64,000 bases of DNA, from the NCBI RefSeq assembly GCF_963675165.1, contig NC_087377.1:12634632-12698631 (forward strand), given 5' to 3'. Shown piece by piece: positions 49,708 to 61,442 of this stretch. Within the stretch, counting starts at the first letter, position 1; each line of letters starts with the position of its first letter. Position numbers and translations under genes: made by a program. Source of the stretch: Halichondria panicea. Its lineage: Eukaryota; Porifera; Demospongiae; Suberitida; Halichondriidae. The notes under the pieces were generated by a model. The model had not been told where the DNA came from. It did not search any database and was given only the letters and a program-made list of their open reading frames with translations.

Positions 49708-49896
49708 TCCTATACTTCTCTCACCAGACCTTGATGACGCTAGTGAGAGCAGTAGCTGCCCCTTGTCTAACGGCAGGGAACAGTGGGAACAGTTCTAATA
49801 GGCCTGTCTTTTTGTTTTTTGACCTATAGCCATACTTTGCATAATTTCTACATGCATGTATAATTATTTTACTCCACACTCTATATATATATACTC

Positions 49897-50340
49897 AGTC
49901 TGGTGGTGTGTGTCACCTAGCTATGTCCTTACCGTCTGTCCCCAACACCTCTCTCAGGGTCACCAGTCCCTGTCAGTATGGAGACACCTCGGCACAGATA
50001 ACCATCTCCTACAACGTTGCCTACAATACGACTATCGATATCAGAGCTATTAACTGTGCTGGAATGATGGAAGCAAATTTTGGATCTGATTAAGCCATTT
50101 TACAACATACATGTATTTCTCCTCTTTATAATGCTGCTGTGTGCCTCACACCATCTATACTGCTGCCGGTGTTACCATCACCATGCAATATACATCTCCT
50201 GTATACGTATCTATACTAATCGATCTAGGCTCACTGAGCCTGACAGGAATTATGTAGCAGTAGCAAGTGGTCCCCTAACCCTGGGACCTTTGATTCACTA
50301 CTACATCTATACTGTTAGGTGGCAGGTGCTGCTGCTTTTG
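49897..50340 (+). pseudogene. receptor relic H2: FN3 and CCP fragments
   Basis: SLPSVPNTSLRVTSPCQYGD, TSAQITISYNVAYNTT and IRAINCAGMM match the end of the FN3 exon of gene G, with frame changes and a stop soon after. GCTGCCGGTGTTACCATCAC marks a sushi exon start. The downstream 600 bp match 45700-46460 in order, for example TTTCCAGACATGCTT preceded by AAAGACAA. Confidence 0.65.
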
Positions 50341-51229
50341 TGCCTATATAGTTGACGTTTTTTGGTGGCAGTCTGTTTGTGGTGACACTTCATATCCTGC
50401 ATTTTGTCACTTAATGGATAACCGAGAAAATGAAGGTGCATGATCATACCCTATAGAGGCCAAAAAAACGTTGAGTTACAGTCGAAACTGGTTGAGAATT
50501 AAAATAACACTGAGATGTTTGTTTGCTTTTCATAATGGTTCTGAAATGTTCATCATCGCTTTCAATGCATGATCAACAGCAGCTGGCTAAACAAACACCC
50601 ACACTCATTAAAAGACAATAAGACAATGACCAAGTGTGTGTTTTCAAGCACATTTCATTTCCAGACATGCTTTTACTTCCATTTGCATTCTCCTTGCACA
50701 TGCAAATTATGTTAGGATAGGTATAAAGTATAATTAAATGTAGCAATCAACTATTTCACGATCTTTACATGCACACGTGCACTTCAATGAGAACCGGCTG
50801 GTATTATTATGTAAGGTGATAATAATGACAGCGTGATGGTAGATGATATCAGATCCTTCGGGAACAGGCGAGCTTTCTGGACTGATTATATCCACTGTCC
50901 TAATTGGCTTGAGATTCCATTATAATGATTAGCTCTATTTGCAGCTAGATGTTACTTAGCCTCCTTCACTAGCCTCCCCTGAAGAGCGGCCTGGAATCGA
51001 GGCTATACCTTACTATGATACAGCAATATCCCACAAAATCATATGGTTATCTGTGGTCAACCATAAAGTGAAGATCTATAGACAGCATCATGTCAAAAAT
51101 TGATTGCACTATTCTATACAAACACTTTAGGGTCAATTTGAAGATTCTCGGCAACACTTTGATAAGACAGTCCAAACAGCTCTGTCTTATATCCTCAGAA
51201 TATAATCCCAAATGTGTAAACATTAGATC

Positions 51230-51473
51230 TGAGATAACTTCAATAATTCATTAAATCAGAACTCTGATACATACAAAATACACAGGCTATTTATACAAAA
51301 ACAATACTAGAAAGAACCTTCTAGAACAATAGTACAGAAATGACTAAATAAGAACATGAAACCACTAGAACTAACACAACACAGTATTTACGGAATCACA
51401 GGTTTACAGTACAGTATTTACGGAATCACAAGTCTTTATCTTAATGTTAGTTCCATGTCGTAAGGATACCACA
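51230..51473 (-). repeat. 3' LTR of the Ty3/gypsy-type element
   Basis: 244 bp, TGAGATAACTTC...GGATACCACA on the plus strand (TGTGGTATCC...GTTATCTCA in element orientation), so it has TG...CA ends. It appears identical by eye to the copy at 55467. It contains a short internal duplication of CAGTATTTACGGAATCACA. The purine-rich ACAGGGGAGGAAA directly next to it inside the element is the polypurine tract. Confidence 0.95.
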
Positions 51474-51485
51474 TTTCCTCCCCTG

Positions 51486-54400
51486 TTAAATGTTAGTGTA
51501 CCCACCATATTGATCAGGCCTGTTGCGATTTCTTTGCGGATATTGTCGAGCTGTTAATGCACCAGTCGAGGGTGACTCATCAGGTGGGGTCGGAGACGGA
51601 TCAGTTGACTGATCAGGGGAAACTTCAAAATCTTGCAAATCCTTGTGAGCTGCCGTATCGTCGAAATCGTTTGGATTTGTTATATCGTCTTGTGACGACT
51701 CGGTGGTGGAAAGAGAATGAGTTCTATCACGTATGTGGTCGATATGTCGACGTAGTATCCTGCCATCACCAATTTCCACTTTGTAAGATACTGGTCCTGT
51801 CTGTTGTACAATGCTTCCTGGAAGCCATGTACCGTTTGTTCGGAAATCTTTGAGCATTACTTGTTGACCAACAGAGAACGTCCTTGGTTTAGCATGTTTG
51901 TTATGTTGCTGTTTCTGTTTCATCTGCTTGTCAGATACGTTTCCCTCTGTGTTTGGTTTGAGGAGATCGAATCGTGTACGTACTTTTCTTTGAAGGAACA
52001 GTTCACTCGGTGAGACGTTAGTGGTAGCATGTGGAGTTGAGCGGTATGACAGTAAAAACTGAGCCAATCTTGTTTTCAAACTCAGTCCTTCTCTCTCTCC
52101 AGCTTTCATGGCTCTTTTGAACGTTTGTACAAATCGTTCAGCTTGGCCGTTCGTGGAGGGATGGTATGGAGCACTTCGTATGTGTCTTATGCCATTGGCT
52201 TGAACAAAATCGCTAAATTCTTGGGATGTGAATTGTGCACCATTGTCGGAAACAATCTGTTCTGGTAGTCCATACCGAGCAAATAGTGCTTGCAGTGCCT
52301 CGATCGTGTTTTGAGACGTAGTGGAAGACATCTGAATCACTTCTGGCCACTTGGAATGGGCGTCTACAACCACTAGAAACATTTTGTTCAAGAATGGACC
52401 AGCGTAGTCAATATGGATCCTTTTCCATGGGCTGTTTGGCCAAACCCAAGGATGGAGTGGTGCTACTGCAGGTTTAGAGGCTTGTTCCTGGCACGATAGT
52501 CACGCTTTTGCTTGGTTTTCGATGTCTTTATCGAGTCCACTCCACCACACGTAACTGCGGGCAATAGCCTTCATTCGGGACATTCCAGGGTGGTTCTCAT
52601 GGAGAGCACGAAGGGTCTTTGCATGCAGGTTCTGTGGAATGATTGTGCGAATTCCCCACATCAAGCAACCACTTTCGATGCCAATTTCAAGACGGCGGTT
52701 GAAATATGGTTGTAGATCCGGTGTCACTTTCTGTGGCCATCCTGATTTGACATACTTTAACACCTTGCTTAAGGTTGGGTCACGTCGGGTAGCCGTCTGC
52801 ACCTGCTGAGATGTTACAGGAAGAGCTTCGATTTGAGCCACATTGAAAGTGTGAATAGCATTAATGTCAGCCGTTTCGTACGAATCTTGTACTGGCAAGG
52901 GGAGACGTGATAATGCATCAGCATTGCTGTGTGCTTGAGTGGGCTTGAATTGGATATTGTAATCATAACCTGAGAGAAAAATTGCCCAACGTTGGAGACG
53001 AGCAGCTGCTAGGGACGGTATTCCTTTCTTTGGGCCAAATATAGCTGTCAGAGGTTTGTGATCAGTGATTAACGTGAATTTCCTGCCATACAAATACTGG
53101 TGAAACTTCTTGGTACCAAATACCAATGCCAGTGCTTCTTTCTCGAGTTGAGCATAGTTTTGTTCGCTTGTCGTTAGCGTGCGTGAAGCAAAACAGATTG
53201 GTCTCTCAGCCCCGTCTGGTAGTACATGAGAAATAACGGCTCCAATGCCGTAGGCTGACGCGTCCGCAGCCATGTTGATTGGTAGGTCCGGGTCATAGTG
53301 GGTGAGCACATCAGATGATGTAAGTTGTTTCTTTGCTTCTGTAAAAGCTTCCTGACATTCCTGTGTCCATTCCCACTTATGACTCGCTTGCAGAAGTTGG
53401 TTGATTGGGTAAAGGATGCTAGAGAGATTCTTGATGAACTTTCCGTAGTAGTTCAGCAACCCGAGGAAGGAGCGAAGTTCTTGAACATTCTTTGGTTCTG
53501 GAGCCTGTGCAATAGCATCAACTTTACTTGGAAGAGCTTGGATTCCCTCTTTGCTGATCTGATGACCAAGATATTCTACCGACTTGGCCAAAAAGATACA
53601 TTTTTCCTTCTTCAATCGCAACCCGTGTTCCGTAAAAAGTTTGAGGACTTGCTCCAGATTGTGTAGGTGGTCTTCTTCATCCACTCCTGTTATCAACAGA
53701 TCGTCTAAGTAGCAGATAACGTGAGGCACTCCACGTAGGATGGTGTCCATCAGTCTTTGGAATATTGCTGGGGCTGACGCCACGCCAAAAGGAAGTCGGC
53801 TGAACTGGTATAACCCTTGATGGGTGTTGATAGTCACGTATTTGGTAGAGTCCTTATCGAGTTCGACCTGTAGATACGCTTGTGACAAATCAAGCTTAGT
53901 GAAAAGGGAGCCATTTGCTAGTGTTGCGAATAGGTCTTCGGGTTTAGGCAAGGGGTACTGATCAACTTCAAGGTCTTGGTTGATAGTCACTTTATAGTCG
54001 CCGCAGAGTCGAAAACGTCCGTCTTTCTTGGGAACTGCGACCAACGGTGCTGCCCAGTCACTGCTAGGTATTTTCTGGATGATACCTTGTTGCTCCATGC
54101 GGTCCAATTCATCTCCAATAGCCTCTTTGGTTGCATAAGGAACAGGACGTGGTTTGAAAAACCGAGGAGTAGCATCTGGCCGTACTCTGAGAGTGGCTTT
54201 GTGTGAGGTCACAGTACCTAACTCGTCCTTGAACAATGAATCGTATTCGTGTAACAAATTCTTTAGTGTACCTGCAGGGGGAGATTTGACAGTTGCAATA
54301 CATTTCCAGTCCAACTGGAGGTACTTCAGCCAATTGCGTCCAAAAAGACTTGGTCCACTTCCAGCAACCACCACCAGCACCAGCCGAGCCACCTGTTCTC

Positions 54401-55429
54401 CATAATTAACACACACATTAATCTGACCCGTTACCATCATAGCCTCATCTGTATATGTCTTTAGCAAAATATTTGACTTACGCAGCTTGAATTTAGAGAA
54501 CTTGGCCTTTCTGGTGGCCTCAGAGATAATAGATATTGCAGCTCCGGTATCGATTTCCATCTTGAGTGGAGTATCCTCGATCTTGACTGTAACTGTGATC
54601 GGCTGTGTAGAAGGCTCGGTCAATCGGTATAGGTGGTAAGTGTCAGCTTCTGAGTCGGTCGAGCTGTTCCCATCTGGTTCCACTAGGTGAGTTTTGAATC
54701 GTCTCTTCTCTGTCTTCTTGAACTGAGAGGGTGGGTTGGAGCGGCAGGCTGGTGCTATGTGTCCCTGCTTTCCACATGAGTGACACTCTGCATCCTTGAA
54801 ACGGCAATCAGCTGCAGAGTGATTCGACTTTCCACAGCGGTAACAAGGTTGGTTTGGCTGCGGTCTCCTTTTGCTTTGTATGCTCTTGATGGAGGGGTTG
54901 CTGGCCTTGAGTGCTCTGGTGTTGCTTTCTGCTGCTTCCATTCCCTGTGCGATTTCCATTGCTCTCTTCAAAGTAAGTTCTGTTTCGGCTAATAGTCTTC
55001 TTTGCATTGCTTCGCTTCGGAGTCCTGCAACGAAACGGTCACGTAGGGCTTCAGTGAGATACGCCCCAAAATTGCAGTGTGTTGCCAGCTTGCGTAGAGC
55101 TGCATCGTATTCTGCTAAAGATTCGTCAGGGACTTGATCCCTTTTTGAAAATGAAAACGTTCTGCGATCACCGCTCGTGTCGGTTCGTAGTGCTTCCGTA
55201 GTGCAGCAAATATTTCTCCCTTTGTCTTCGATTTGGGAGCCTCAGGTGCAAGCAAGTCACATAGAAGACTGTACGTCGTTGCACCAATGGAGCTGAGGAG
55301 AATAGGTGCTTGCTTATCATCAGGGACTGTATTCGCCGTGAAGTAGAGGTCTACCTGATCCAGGTAGGTCTTGATAGACTCTTGGTCTGGTCTGTAATTG
55401 TTGAGAGTTCCATAGTGTGTGGCTGCCAT
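51486..55429 (-). pseudogene. gag-pol of the LTR retrotransposon, two breaks
   Basis: Starts at ATG 55429 with a capsid-like region. After about 97 codons the frame shifts by one base in an A-run near 55137. The other frame then continues without interruption through two CCHC zinc knuckles (CYRCGKSNHSAADC, CHSCGKQGHIAPAC), a protease with IDTGA, reverse transcriptase with YLDD, RNase H (AADASAYGIGAV), and the integrase N-terminus with its two histidines. A TGA at 52500-52502 stands where the first zinc-binding cysteine would be. The same frame then runs on through the integrase core (DAHSKW, SDNGAQF, STNGQAERF) to a stop at 51486. The breaks make autonomous movement unlikely. Confidence 0.9.
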
Positions 55430-55466
55430 TGCTGTAGGCTACTTGATCCACAATCCTCGTCGCCAG

Positions 55467-55710
55467 TGAGATAACTTCAATAATTCATTAAATCAGAACT
55501 CTGATACATACAAAATACACAGGCTATTTATACAAAAACAATACTAGAAAGAACCTTCTAGAACAATAGTACAGAAATGACTAAATAAGAACATGAAACC
55601 ACTAGAACTAACACAACACAGTATTTACGGAATCACAGGTTTACAGTACAGTATTTACGGAATCACAAGTCTTTATCTTAATGTTAGTTCCATGTCGTAA
55701 GGATACCACA
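55467..55710 (-). repeat. 5' LTR of the Ty3/gypsy-type element
   Basis: 244 bp, same length and apparently the same sequence as 51230-51473. The primer-binding site lies directly inside it at about 55452-55466. Confidence 0.95.
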
Positions 55711-55776
55711 ATTTGGATACTGTTTGTAAATGTACTATAGGTCCGTATAAAAAGTGCTTAGTAGACAAAAAATATA

Positions 55777-57232
55777 ATGGCAGTTTCGAGTCCACCATCG
55801 TTCCAAGATTTAGTTACTTACGCCCTTGAGTCCTTAGATAGAGTTACATTCAAGTTAAGATCTCAACAGTTAGATAGTATTACTATTAAGTATATAGTGG
55901 AAGGTAATGATGTGTTTGTGTGGCTGCCTACTGGTTTTGGAAAATCGATTATTTATGAGAGCTTGCCCTTTGTGTTTGACCGACTAAAGAATGTTTCTAA
56001 TAGTGTGGTGTTGGTAGTTTCTCCCCTGATTTCGCTAATGTTGGACCAAGCGAAGAGTCTGGCAAAGAGAGGAGTGTGTTGTGCCATAATGAGTGACCGC
56101 AGTGTTGTCGATAAGAGCTTCCTCTTCTCTGAGAAGGACATTGATAAATATAAAATAGTATTTACTTCTCCTGAAGCTGTCATTGGAGTTGAAAGATGGA
56201 GAAGTCTATTGAGTACACCTACATTTTCTGACCGTATAGTGACCGTTGCCGTGAATGAAGCACACTGTGTGTCAAAATGGTATGCTTAACTTGTATCAGT
56301 ATCATATACCATGGTGTAATAAATGTTGTTTGTCCATGCAGATGGTATTATCTTTACCAAAAATTAATAATGTTTATTGTACAGGAGTCCGACATTTCGA
56401 CCTTCATACGCTCGTCTCAATGACATCAGAGCCTTAATCCCTCCTGGTGTCCCTATGGTTGCCCTTACTGCTACTGCTACTAGGTCAGTCAAGGCTGATG
56501 TTATAGCAAAGTTGGAACTTTGTGGATGCAAGGAAGTGTCAGTTTCTCCAAATTGTGATAACATATATTATGAAGTATAAGAAGGCGCAACACTATTGAG
56601 TCTGATTTTGCCTCCATTGTCTCATTACTAAAAACTCCCAAAATCAAAGCAACTTGAACTATTGTATATTGCCGTACAAAGAAGGTGTGTGCTGATTTAT
56701 ACCAGTATTTTCATAGAACACTTGGGGACAATAGTTATTACCCCCCTGATGCTCCCAAAATTAGTATGAATCGACTGTTATGTATGTTCCATGCTCAAAC
56801 TACTGATCACATCAAGGATCATATAATATCAAGTATGTCGCAAGCTTGTGGTACTGTTCGAGTTGTATTTGCCACTGTTGCTTTAGGCATGGGAGTGAAC
56901 TTTGTGAACTTGAACCATTATATTGTACACTATGGAGCACCAAGTAGTATTGACGATTACTTTCAAGAAAGTGGCCGCTCAGGACGTTCAGGTGATCATG
57001 CTACATCTGTTATCTACTGGAAGCCAATAGATGCTCCTTCAAGAAAGGACTTGAGTAATCCTTGCCATGTGTTGAGACATTGGCTGTTCGATCCTATCTC
57101 GAAAATGACAAGAATTGCAGGCGTTCTCAACTTGTCGGTTACTTTGGTATGAGCTCAATCCCAAAATCTGTAGACCCGCTACTCTGTTGCGATGTGTGTG
57201 CGCAATTAATTCTAGTTCTAGCACAAGATTGA
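55777..57232 (+). pseudogene. RecQ-like helicase relic
   Basis: Exon 1 (55777 to about 56279) shows FKLRSQQLDSI, Walker A-like PTGFGKS, VVSPLISLM and a motif II that reads NEAHCVSKW instead of DEAH. A TG|GTATGC donor joins GAGTCCG near 56385, giving WSPTFRPSYARL and motif III VALTATAT. After IYYEV at 56578 there is a frameshift and stop, then a TGA near 56655. Helicase domain 2 follows: VYCRTKK, FATVALGMGVNF and QESGRSGRSGD. A further frameshift near 57110 leads to CRRSQLVGYFGM and LLCCDVCAQ, the RecQ zinc-binding region, ending at 57232. In a live RecQ enzyme these parts unwind DNA using ATP; this copy cannot encode one polypeptide and also lacks the motif II aspartate. Confidence 0.85.
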
Positions 57233-57490
57233 CCCTGTAGGATTTGATGTTGAATGGTGAAGACATTGTGAACAGTTGGTGTGTTGAATTGTTAATAGAA
57301 AATTTAATGGTCTGTGATTACAAATACACGAGTTAATAATTATGTGTCATTATCGTTATCTTCTTCTTCTACATTTTCTCCTAAAGGAGTAAACAAACCA
57401 AATAAATACTTCCTAGATGTAGTTGAGGAACAAAGTCTGTAAGTAGAACTTCTGCCAGAAGCCATTCTGTGAGCTAGCTCCAGTTTTCAT

Positions 57491-57535
57491 CTAGCCTCGA
57501 GACCAGGCCGATAATGGGCCTGGTCTCGAGGCTAG
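57491..57535. repeat. short perfect inverted repeat, GGCCTGG...TCGAGGCTAG family
   Basis: CTAGCCTCGAGACCAGGCC, a 7-bp loop, then its exact complement. The half motif GGCCTGGAATCGAGGCTA recurs at about 40324, 40979, 41993, 50990 and 58089, so this is a dispersed family. Confidence 0.85.
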
Positions 57536-58727
57536 TTTTCACCACGTATTATCAGCTGAACACTTACTCCGGAGATTTAACCGCTAAGAATATTTGACGC
57601 ATGCGCATGCAATCCCTTCCAGGCCCAATTTTACGTTGGGCTTGGTTCGAGGCTAGTATAGATGTAGTACTAGTAGGAGACATCCTTGAAGCTAATTATC
57701 TACAACTCAGCTCTTGCTTCTGTACAACTAGTTACCCATGGAACTTCTCTCTCTTTGTGATCTTCTGGGATAGTCTTAGGGCATAAATAAGCCATTATTG
57801 TCAGTTGCATTTAGCTAGAAACTGTAGCAAGTTGGGCAACAAGAGGCTGCTTTGCATAACTATCTTTCCTTCTTTTTGCCTCCAGTTGACCGCAGCGGTT
57901 AACACGCCGAGAAATCTTCGGCGTGTCGGACACAACTTGTACATAGGAAGTTCACCAGACCCAGTTATCGACCTAGCGTTCAAATAGAAAACATCCGGGG
58001 CTGGCTGTGCGAGACTACCAGCTAGGCATAACGAATATTTTGCAAAAAATAATGCTGATCAGCAATAATTATGCACATAATCTTCAGTGCGGCCTGGAAT
58101 CGAGGCTAATCCTTTAATTATTGCTGACTGTGCACAATTGTTGCTGAATCAGCATTATATGTTGTGTCATGCCTAGCTGGGTGGGGCTCAGTGCTTCGTG
58201 GCACAGCTCTAACTAGTGAGCACTACTTGCAGGCAAAGCAGCGTTAGCTGCAGATCGAGCCCCACCCAGCTAGGCACGTCAGTACTTAGTAAGCGTGCAA
58301 AGACAGAGATAGATGTCTCACTGACAACAATTGATGAATTCGGCAGCTCACTTCTCATGACCACCACTCCGTCCGCAAGCGAGTTATTCTTTCCAAATTT
58401 TTGGGAGCAGTTACTTTCTTACTCATCTGTAGGTCCATGTAGTTAGTTTTGTGCAAAATCGTCTTGTGCTTCGAGCAATAGCCGCCGATTATAGGTATCT
58501 GGCGAAGATCGGTTAGTTACTCTACATCACTCAAAGTTTCTCTGTCTCTTTCTCTAACCTTGTGAGCTGCTGCTTGGCTTTCAATATTGTTGTACATTGA
58601 GCGCTGAAAGCTCTTTCGACTGTGTTACTACCTCAACAGCTTTCTGAAAGATGTAATACGCTTAGCTATTGATGATTGTGTTTACGATTGAATTGTTTTA
58701 CTATTGTTCATCCTCCCCCTTCCTCAG
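57536..58727. other. intergenic with hairpins, no gene seen
   Basis: Hairpin CACGCCGAGAAATCTTCGGCGTG at about 57902-57924, and 19-bp inverted arms at 58171-58189 and 58257-58275 (GCCTAGCTGGGTGGGGCTC and complement). An open stretch near 58280-58440 (EIDVSLTTIDEFGSSLLMTT) has no recognised family. Confidence 0.45.
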
Positions 58728-58885
58728 CTCCTGTGGTATTGATCCTGGACCGTCTGTATTTGGGATGGTACATCGTATCCCGACTCATACAGACCAGCAG
58801 ATGTACTCGTGTGGTTCACTGGCTCCCAAATGAGGAGGGGAGGATATATACACTCACACTATCACGAGCCGTGGGAGAAGAGTGA
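58728..58885 (+). CDS. terminal-exon-like segment, 52 codons
   Basis: A strong polypyrimidine acceptor (CCCCCTTCCTCAG) precedes an open frame reading APVVLILDRLYLGWYIVSRL, RVVHWLPNEEGRIYTLTL and SRAVGEE, then TGA. The hydrophobic and aromatic pattern looks genuinely coding. No upstream exon was identified, and the family is unknown. Confidence 0.35.
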
Positions 58886-59136
58886 GGGGTGAGAGTGTGT
58901 GCATGTTGTGTGTGGAGATGAGATTGAGTGTGGTATGGGGTATGTTGATGTGACATGTGGATTAGGTGCACTTTTGTAGATGTGCTGTATAGTAGGTAGA
59001 TAAATGTGGTGTGGTCACTGTATCAGCCAGTGACACAAGTGTTGTGTACAGCTTGTGAATATGTTGTGTATTGTTCATTGAGGTAGAGTACGTATAGTAA
59101 TAATGGTAGTTTTAACCCATTGTACACCCCCTCCAG

Positions 59137-59275
59137 TTCCTTCTCCTGCTGGAGAGCTAAGTAGTGTAAGTGGGTGTGGTGACCGAATGTCCTCCCTCCC
59201 CCCCTCTGTGCTGAGACACTACAACACAGACACTACCCTAAACACATCAACCTTCTGGAGACACTGCTCAAACTG
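59137..59275 (+). pseudogene. decayed copy of a HEAT-like exon
   Basis: Matches 20536-20677 base for base over most of its length, including the CTCCAG acceptor and CTG|GTGAGATG donor, but has small deletions and TAA/TAG codons (AGCTAAGTAG). It is not translatable. Confidence 0.7.
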
Positions 59276-59683
59276 GTGAGATGAGTAGATGTATGAAAGT
59301 AGCTAGCTCTCCAGTTGTTTTATAGTGATAGTGTGTGGGTTGAAATTTCTTAGACTTCACTGAAACAGAGTAGTGGATTCCACAGTACATTTAATTGCTT
59401 GTATTTGTGTTGCACTGTGACTACGCTACATTTATTGAGTGCATGCATGTGTTCAATGTTGTTCTAATACTCTCTTTCTGTTTCGTTATCCATTTTCTTT
59501 GAGTGTGTTCAATAATGTTGCTCCAACGCTGTATAGAAGACATTATTTACAATAGCACAGGTTAACGTTTGCTCCAAAACACTTTTGTGTCCATTGTTTA
59601 ATAGGTAATATTATTACATATATATATACAGACAGAAATTATTTTTTCGCAGGAAAATTTTGTTCTGATCAACTACATTTCAC

Positions 59684-60878
59684 CTGGTCTCTCCCTGCAC
59701 ATCAAGCTCCCAGGATTCTCCACCCACTCTCCCCTACCCCACACATCAGTGCATGTGCTGGTCTTCACATCAAAGGGGAACAGTCCCTCGTCACAGCGAT
59801 AGGTGACCTCTGAACCCAGTGAGAAGAGTGGTGTCCCACCACTGATGTCCACACTACCTCTGGATGGTGCATTAGGAGAGCCACAGGTGACTGGGGGATC
59901 TAATAAGGACACCAATGAAAAGAAGCATGTACAAATTTATGATTAAGATTATATACCTGTAATCGGACTGCTGCAGTCAAAGGTCCCAGGGTCAGGAGAC
60001 CATCCACTACTGCCACATGTTGAGGTTCTCACTTCATTGTCTCCACTGTAAGTGAAGGTGAGCATAGATCCACCAATAGTGACAGGAGGTGTGTTGGTGA
60101 TGGTCACACCAGCAGCAGTAGACGGTGTGGGGCACACAACTGTAAGAGAAGGAGCACAGATATATAATGTACATGACGTTTAATGAGCTTATACTCAGAT
60201 TTACAATTCTAGTTTCATTCATTCCAGCACAGTTGTCAGCTCTGATAGTCACATTGTATATAATGTTGTGTAGGAGACAGTGATTTGTGCTAAGGTGGTG
60301 TCCACAGTGACTGGTGACCCGGAGAGAGATGTTGGGGAGATGATGAGGGCATACCTGATAGACACACCACTAGTAGAGGAGGGAGCCTCCCAGTCCAGAG
60401 TGATATCAGAGGAACTGGGTTGATTTAGAGTGGAGGGTATTCTTGGGTTTAGTGGAGAGGTTGGATTACCTGTGTGTGACATCAATAAGAGACTGTGCTA
60501 GATTAGTAAAGATAGCTCCTCATCAGCAACCAATATTGTCTGCTGTAGTTCAACAACTGTAATACCATTTAAAGTGCAGGTCACAATGCTTCCATCCAGT
60601 ACAGACACTTCACTGAGGTTGATGAGAGTAGAAGTCAGGTTTACTCCGTCACTGCTCACAAGAACAGCCTCAAACATGATCACTCTAAACCCAAATGTGT
60701 CCCTTCGACCAACTAGAGAGGCCAATGAAGGGTGTACTTTGCATAGTCATTAACCCAGACTCTGCTGGAGGTTCGACTTGCCATCTCAGTACACTAGACA
60801 TATCACCAGGCACAGAGCATGTGAACAGAACTGCCTCTCCAGGACATGCAGCACTGCTGTTGGACACCAGAGAGGCCT
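59684..60878 (-). pseudogene. gene I: decayed Ig-FN3-CCP-CCP receptor
   Basis: Exon remnants: Ig 60524-60878 (AACPGEAVLFTC...LRWQVEPP), FN3 60195-60469 (ALIISPTSLSGSPVTV), CCP1 59957-60139 (STAAGVTITNTPPVTIGG) and CCP2 59684-59899 (VTCGSPNAPSRGSVDI). Lesions seen: a one-base insertion in the Ig exon near 60712, loss of the Ig exon donor (GCTG|ATGAGG where the G paralogue has GCTG|GTAAGT), a one-base frameshift in FN3 near 60256, and a first-pair cysteine of CCP1 changed to tyrosine (FTYSG). No TM/tail exon follows; instead a copied HEAT exon lies at 59137. Closest visible relative is gene G. Confidence 0.8.
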
Positions 60879-61342
60879 CTGTTGAAGTTAACGGTATGGA
60901 GATCTAGTATAATTATATATTTTAGATGCTGTATTGGACTCACCTGTAGCTGTGTGTCTATAAAGCAAAAGTAAAAAATAGGAAATTAGGCCAAGACATT
61001 ATCACAGAGCTACATCTAGCTCTATGATTTAACTAAGCTAAGTTCCAACTGTAAACAATGTCATATCATATGATATGACATAATTATTATATTTAGTTAA
61101 CACTCTTTACCAATCAACTAGATCTAGACAAGATTAGAGAAGTTGATTTAACTTGGTACGAGTGTTAACTAAACATCATGCTGGAGTGAAAAAAGCAGTA
61201 GACTATACTCTAGCTGCAAGCTATGTCTTTTTCTACTGTGACCCTTAAATTAATACTAATAATTACTTCAAATAATAGTTGTAGATTGCATGACCCTTTA
61301 TCAGAGCTAGTACCCTTGTCTCACTTGATGTTTATTGTGTAG
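60879..61342. other. 5' flank of gene I, no complete exon
   Basis: A 14-bp candidate mini-exon (ACACACAGCTACAG between TTTATAG and GTGAGT, near 60944) may be a trace of the signal-peptide region. A CATATCATATGATATG palindrome lies near 61062. Confidence 0.35.
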
Positions 61343-61442
61343 TGGATCTTTACCGTCTGTTTTGTGAAGGATGAAGAGTTGCTGGAGCTGGCGGATCATC
61401 TCAATGAGATCTCTCAGAAACTCTTGACTATTTGTGAGGCTG
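61343..61442 (+). other. orphan exon reading WIFTVCFVKDEELLELADHL
   Basis: After GTGTAG the frame is open for 100 bp and ends at a GTGAGT donor; it continues NEISQKLLTICEA. Diverged copies of its start (GTGTAGTGGGTCTTTACC) occur at about 14077 and 14454. The helical, acidic character would fit a HEAT-like protein. No partner exons were found. Confidence 0.35.

Larger units (their letters stand above)
51230..55710 (-). mobile_element. Ty3/gypsy-type LTR retrotransposon (4.48 kb)
   Basis: Two identical-looking 244-bp LTRs flank a gag-pol region on the minus strand. After the 5' LTR comes TGGCGACGAGGATTG, a probable tRNA primer site (the tRNA was not identified). Domain order protease, RT, RNase H, integrase places it in Metaviridae/Ty3-gypsy; no envelope-like gene is present. 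No matching 4-6 bp target duplication was seen: AGATC lies before 51230 and ATTTG after 55710. It sits 66 bp before the RecQ-like relic. Confidence 0.93.

Noticed and set aside
51557..55137. Plus-strand open frames opposite the retrotransposon
   Set aside because: Shadows of the gag-pol coding strand without domains.
55115..55150. Programmed ribosomal frameshift in gag
   Set aside because: The A-run lacks a proper slippery heptamer in the zero frame and lies inside the capsid region, so a disabling indel is more likely.
57620..57660. GGTTCGAGGC resembling a tRNA T-loop
   Set aside because: No acceptor or anticodon stems around it; it belongs to the dispersed GGCCTGG...TCGAGGCTA repeat.
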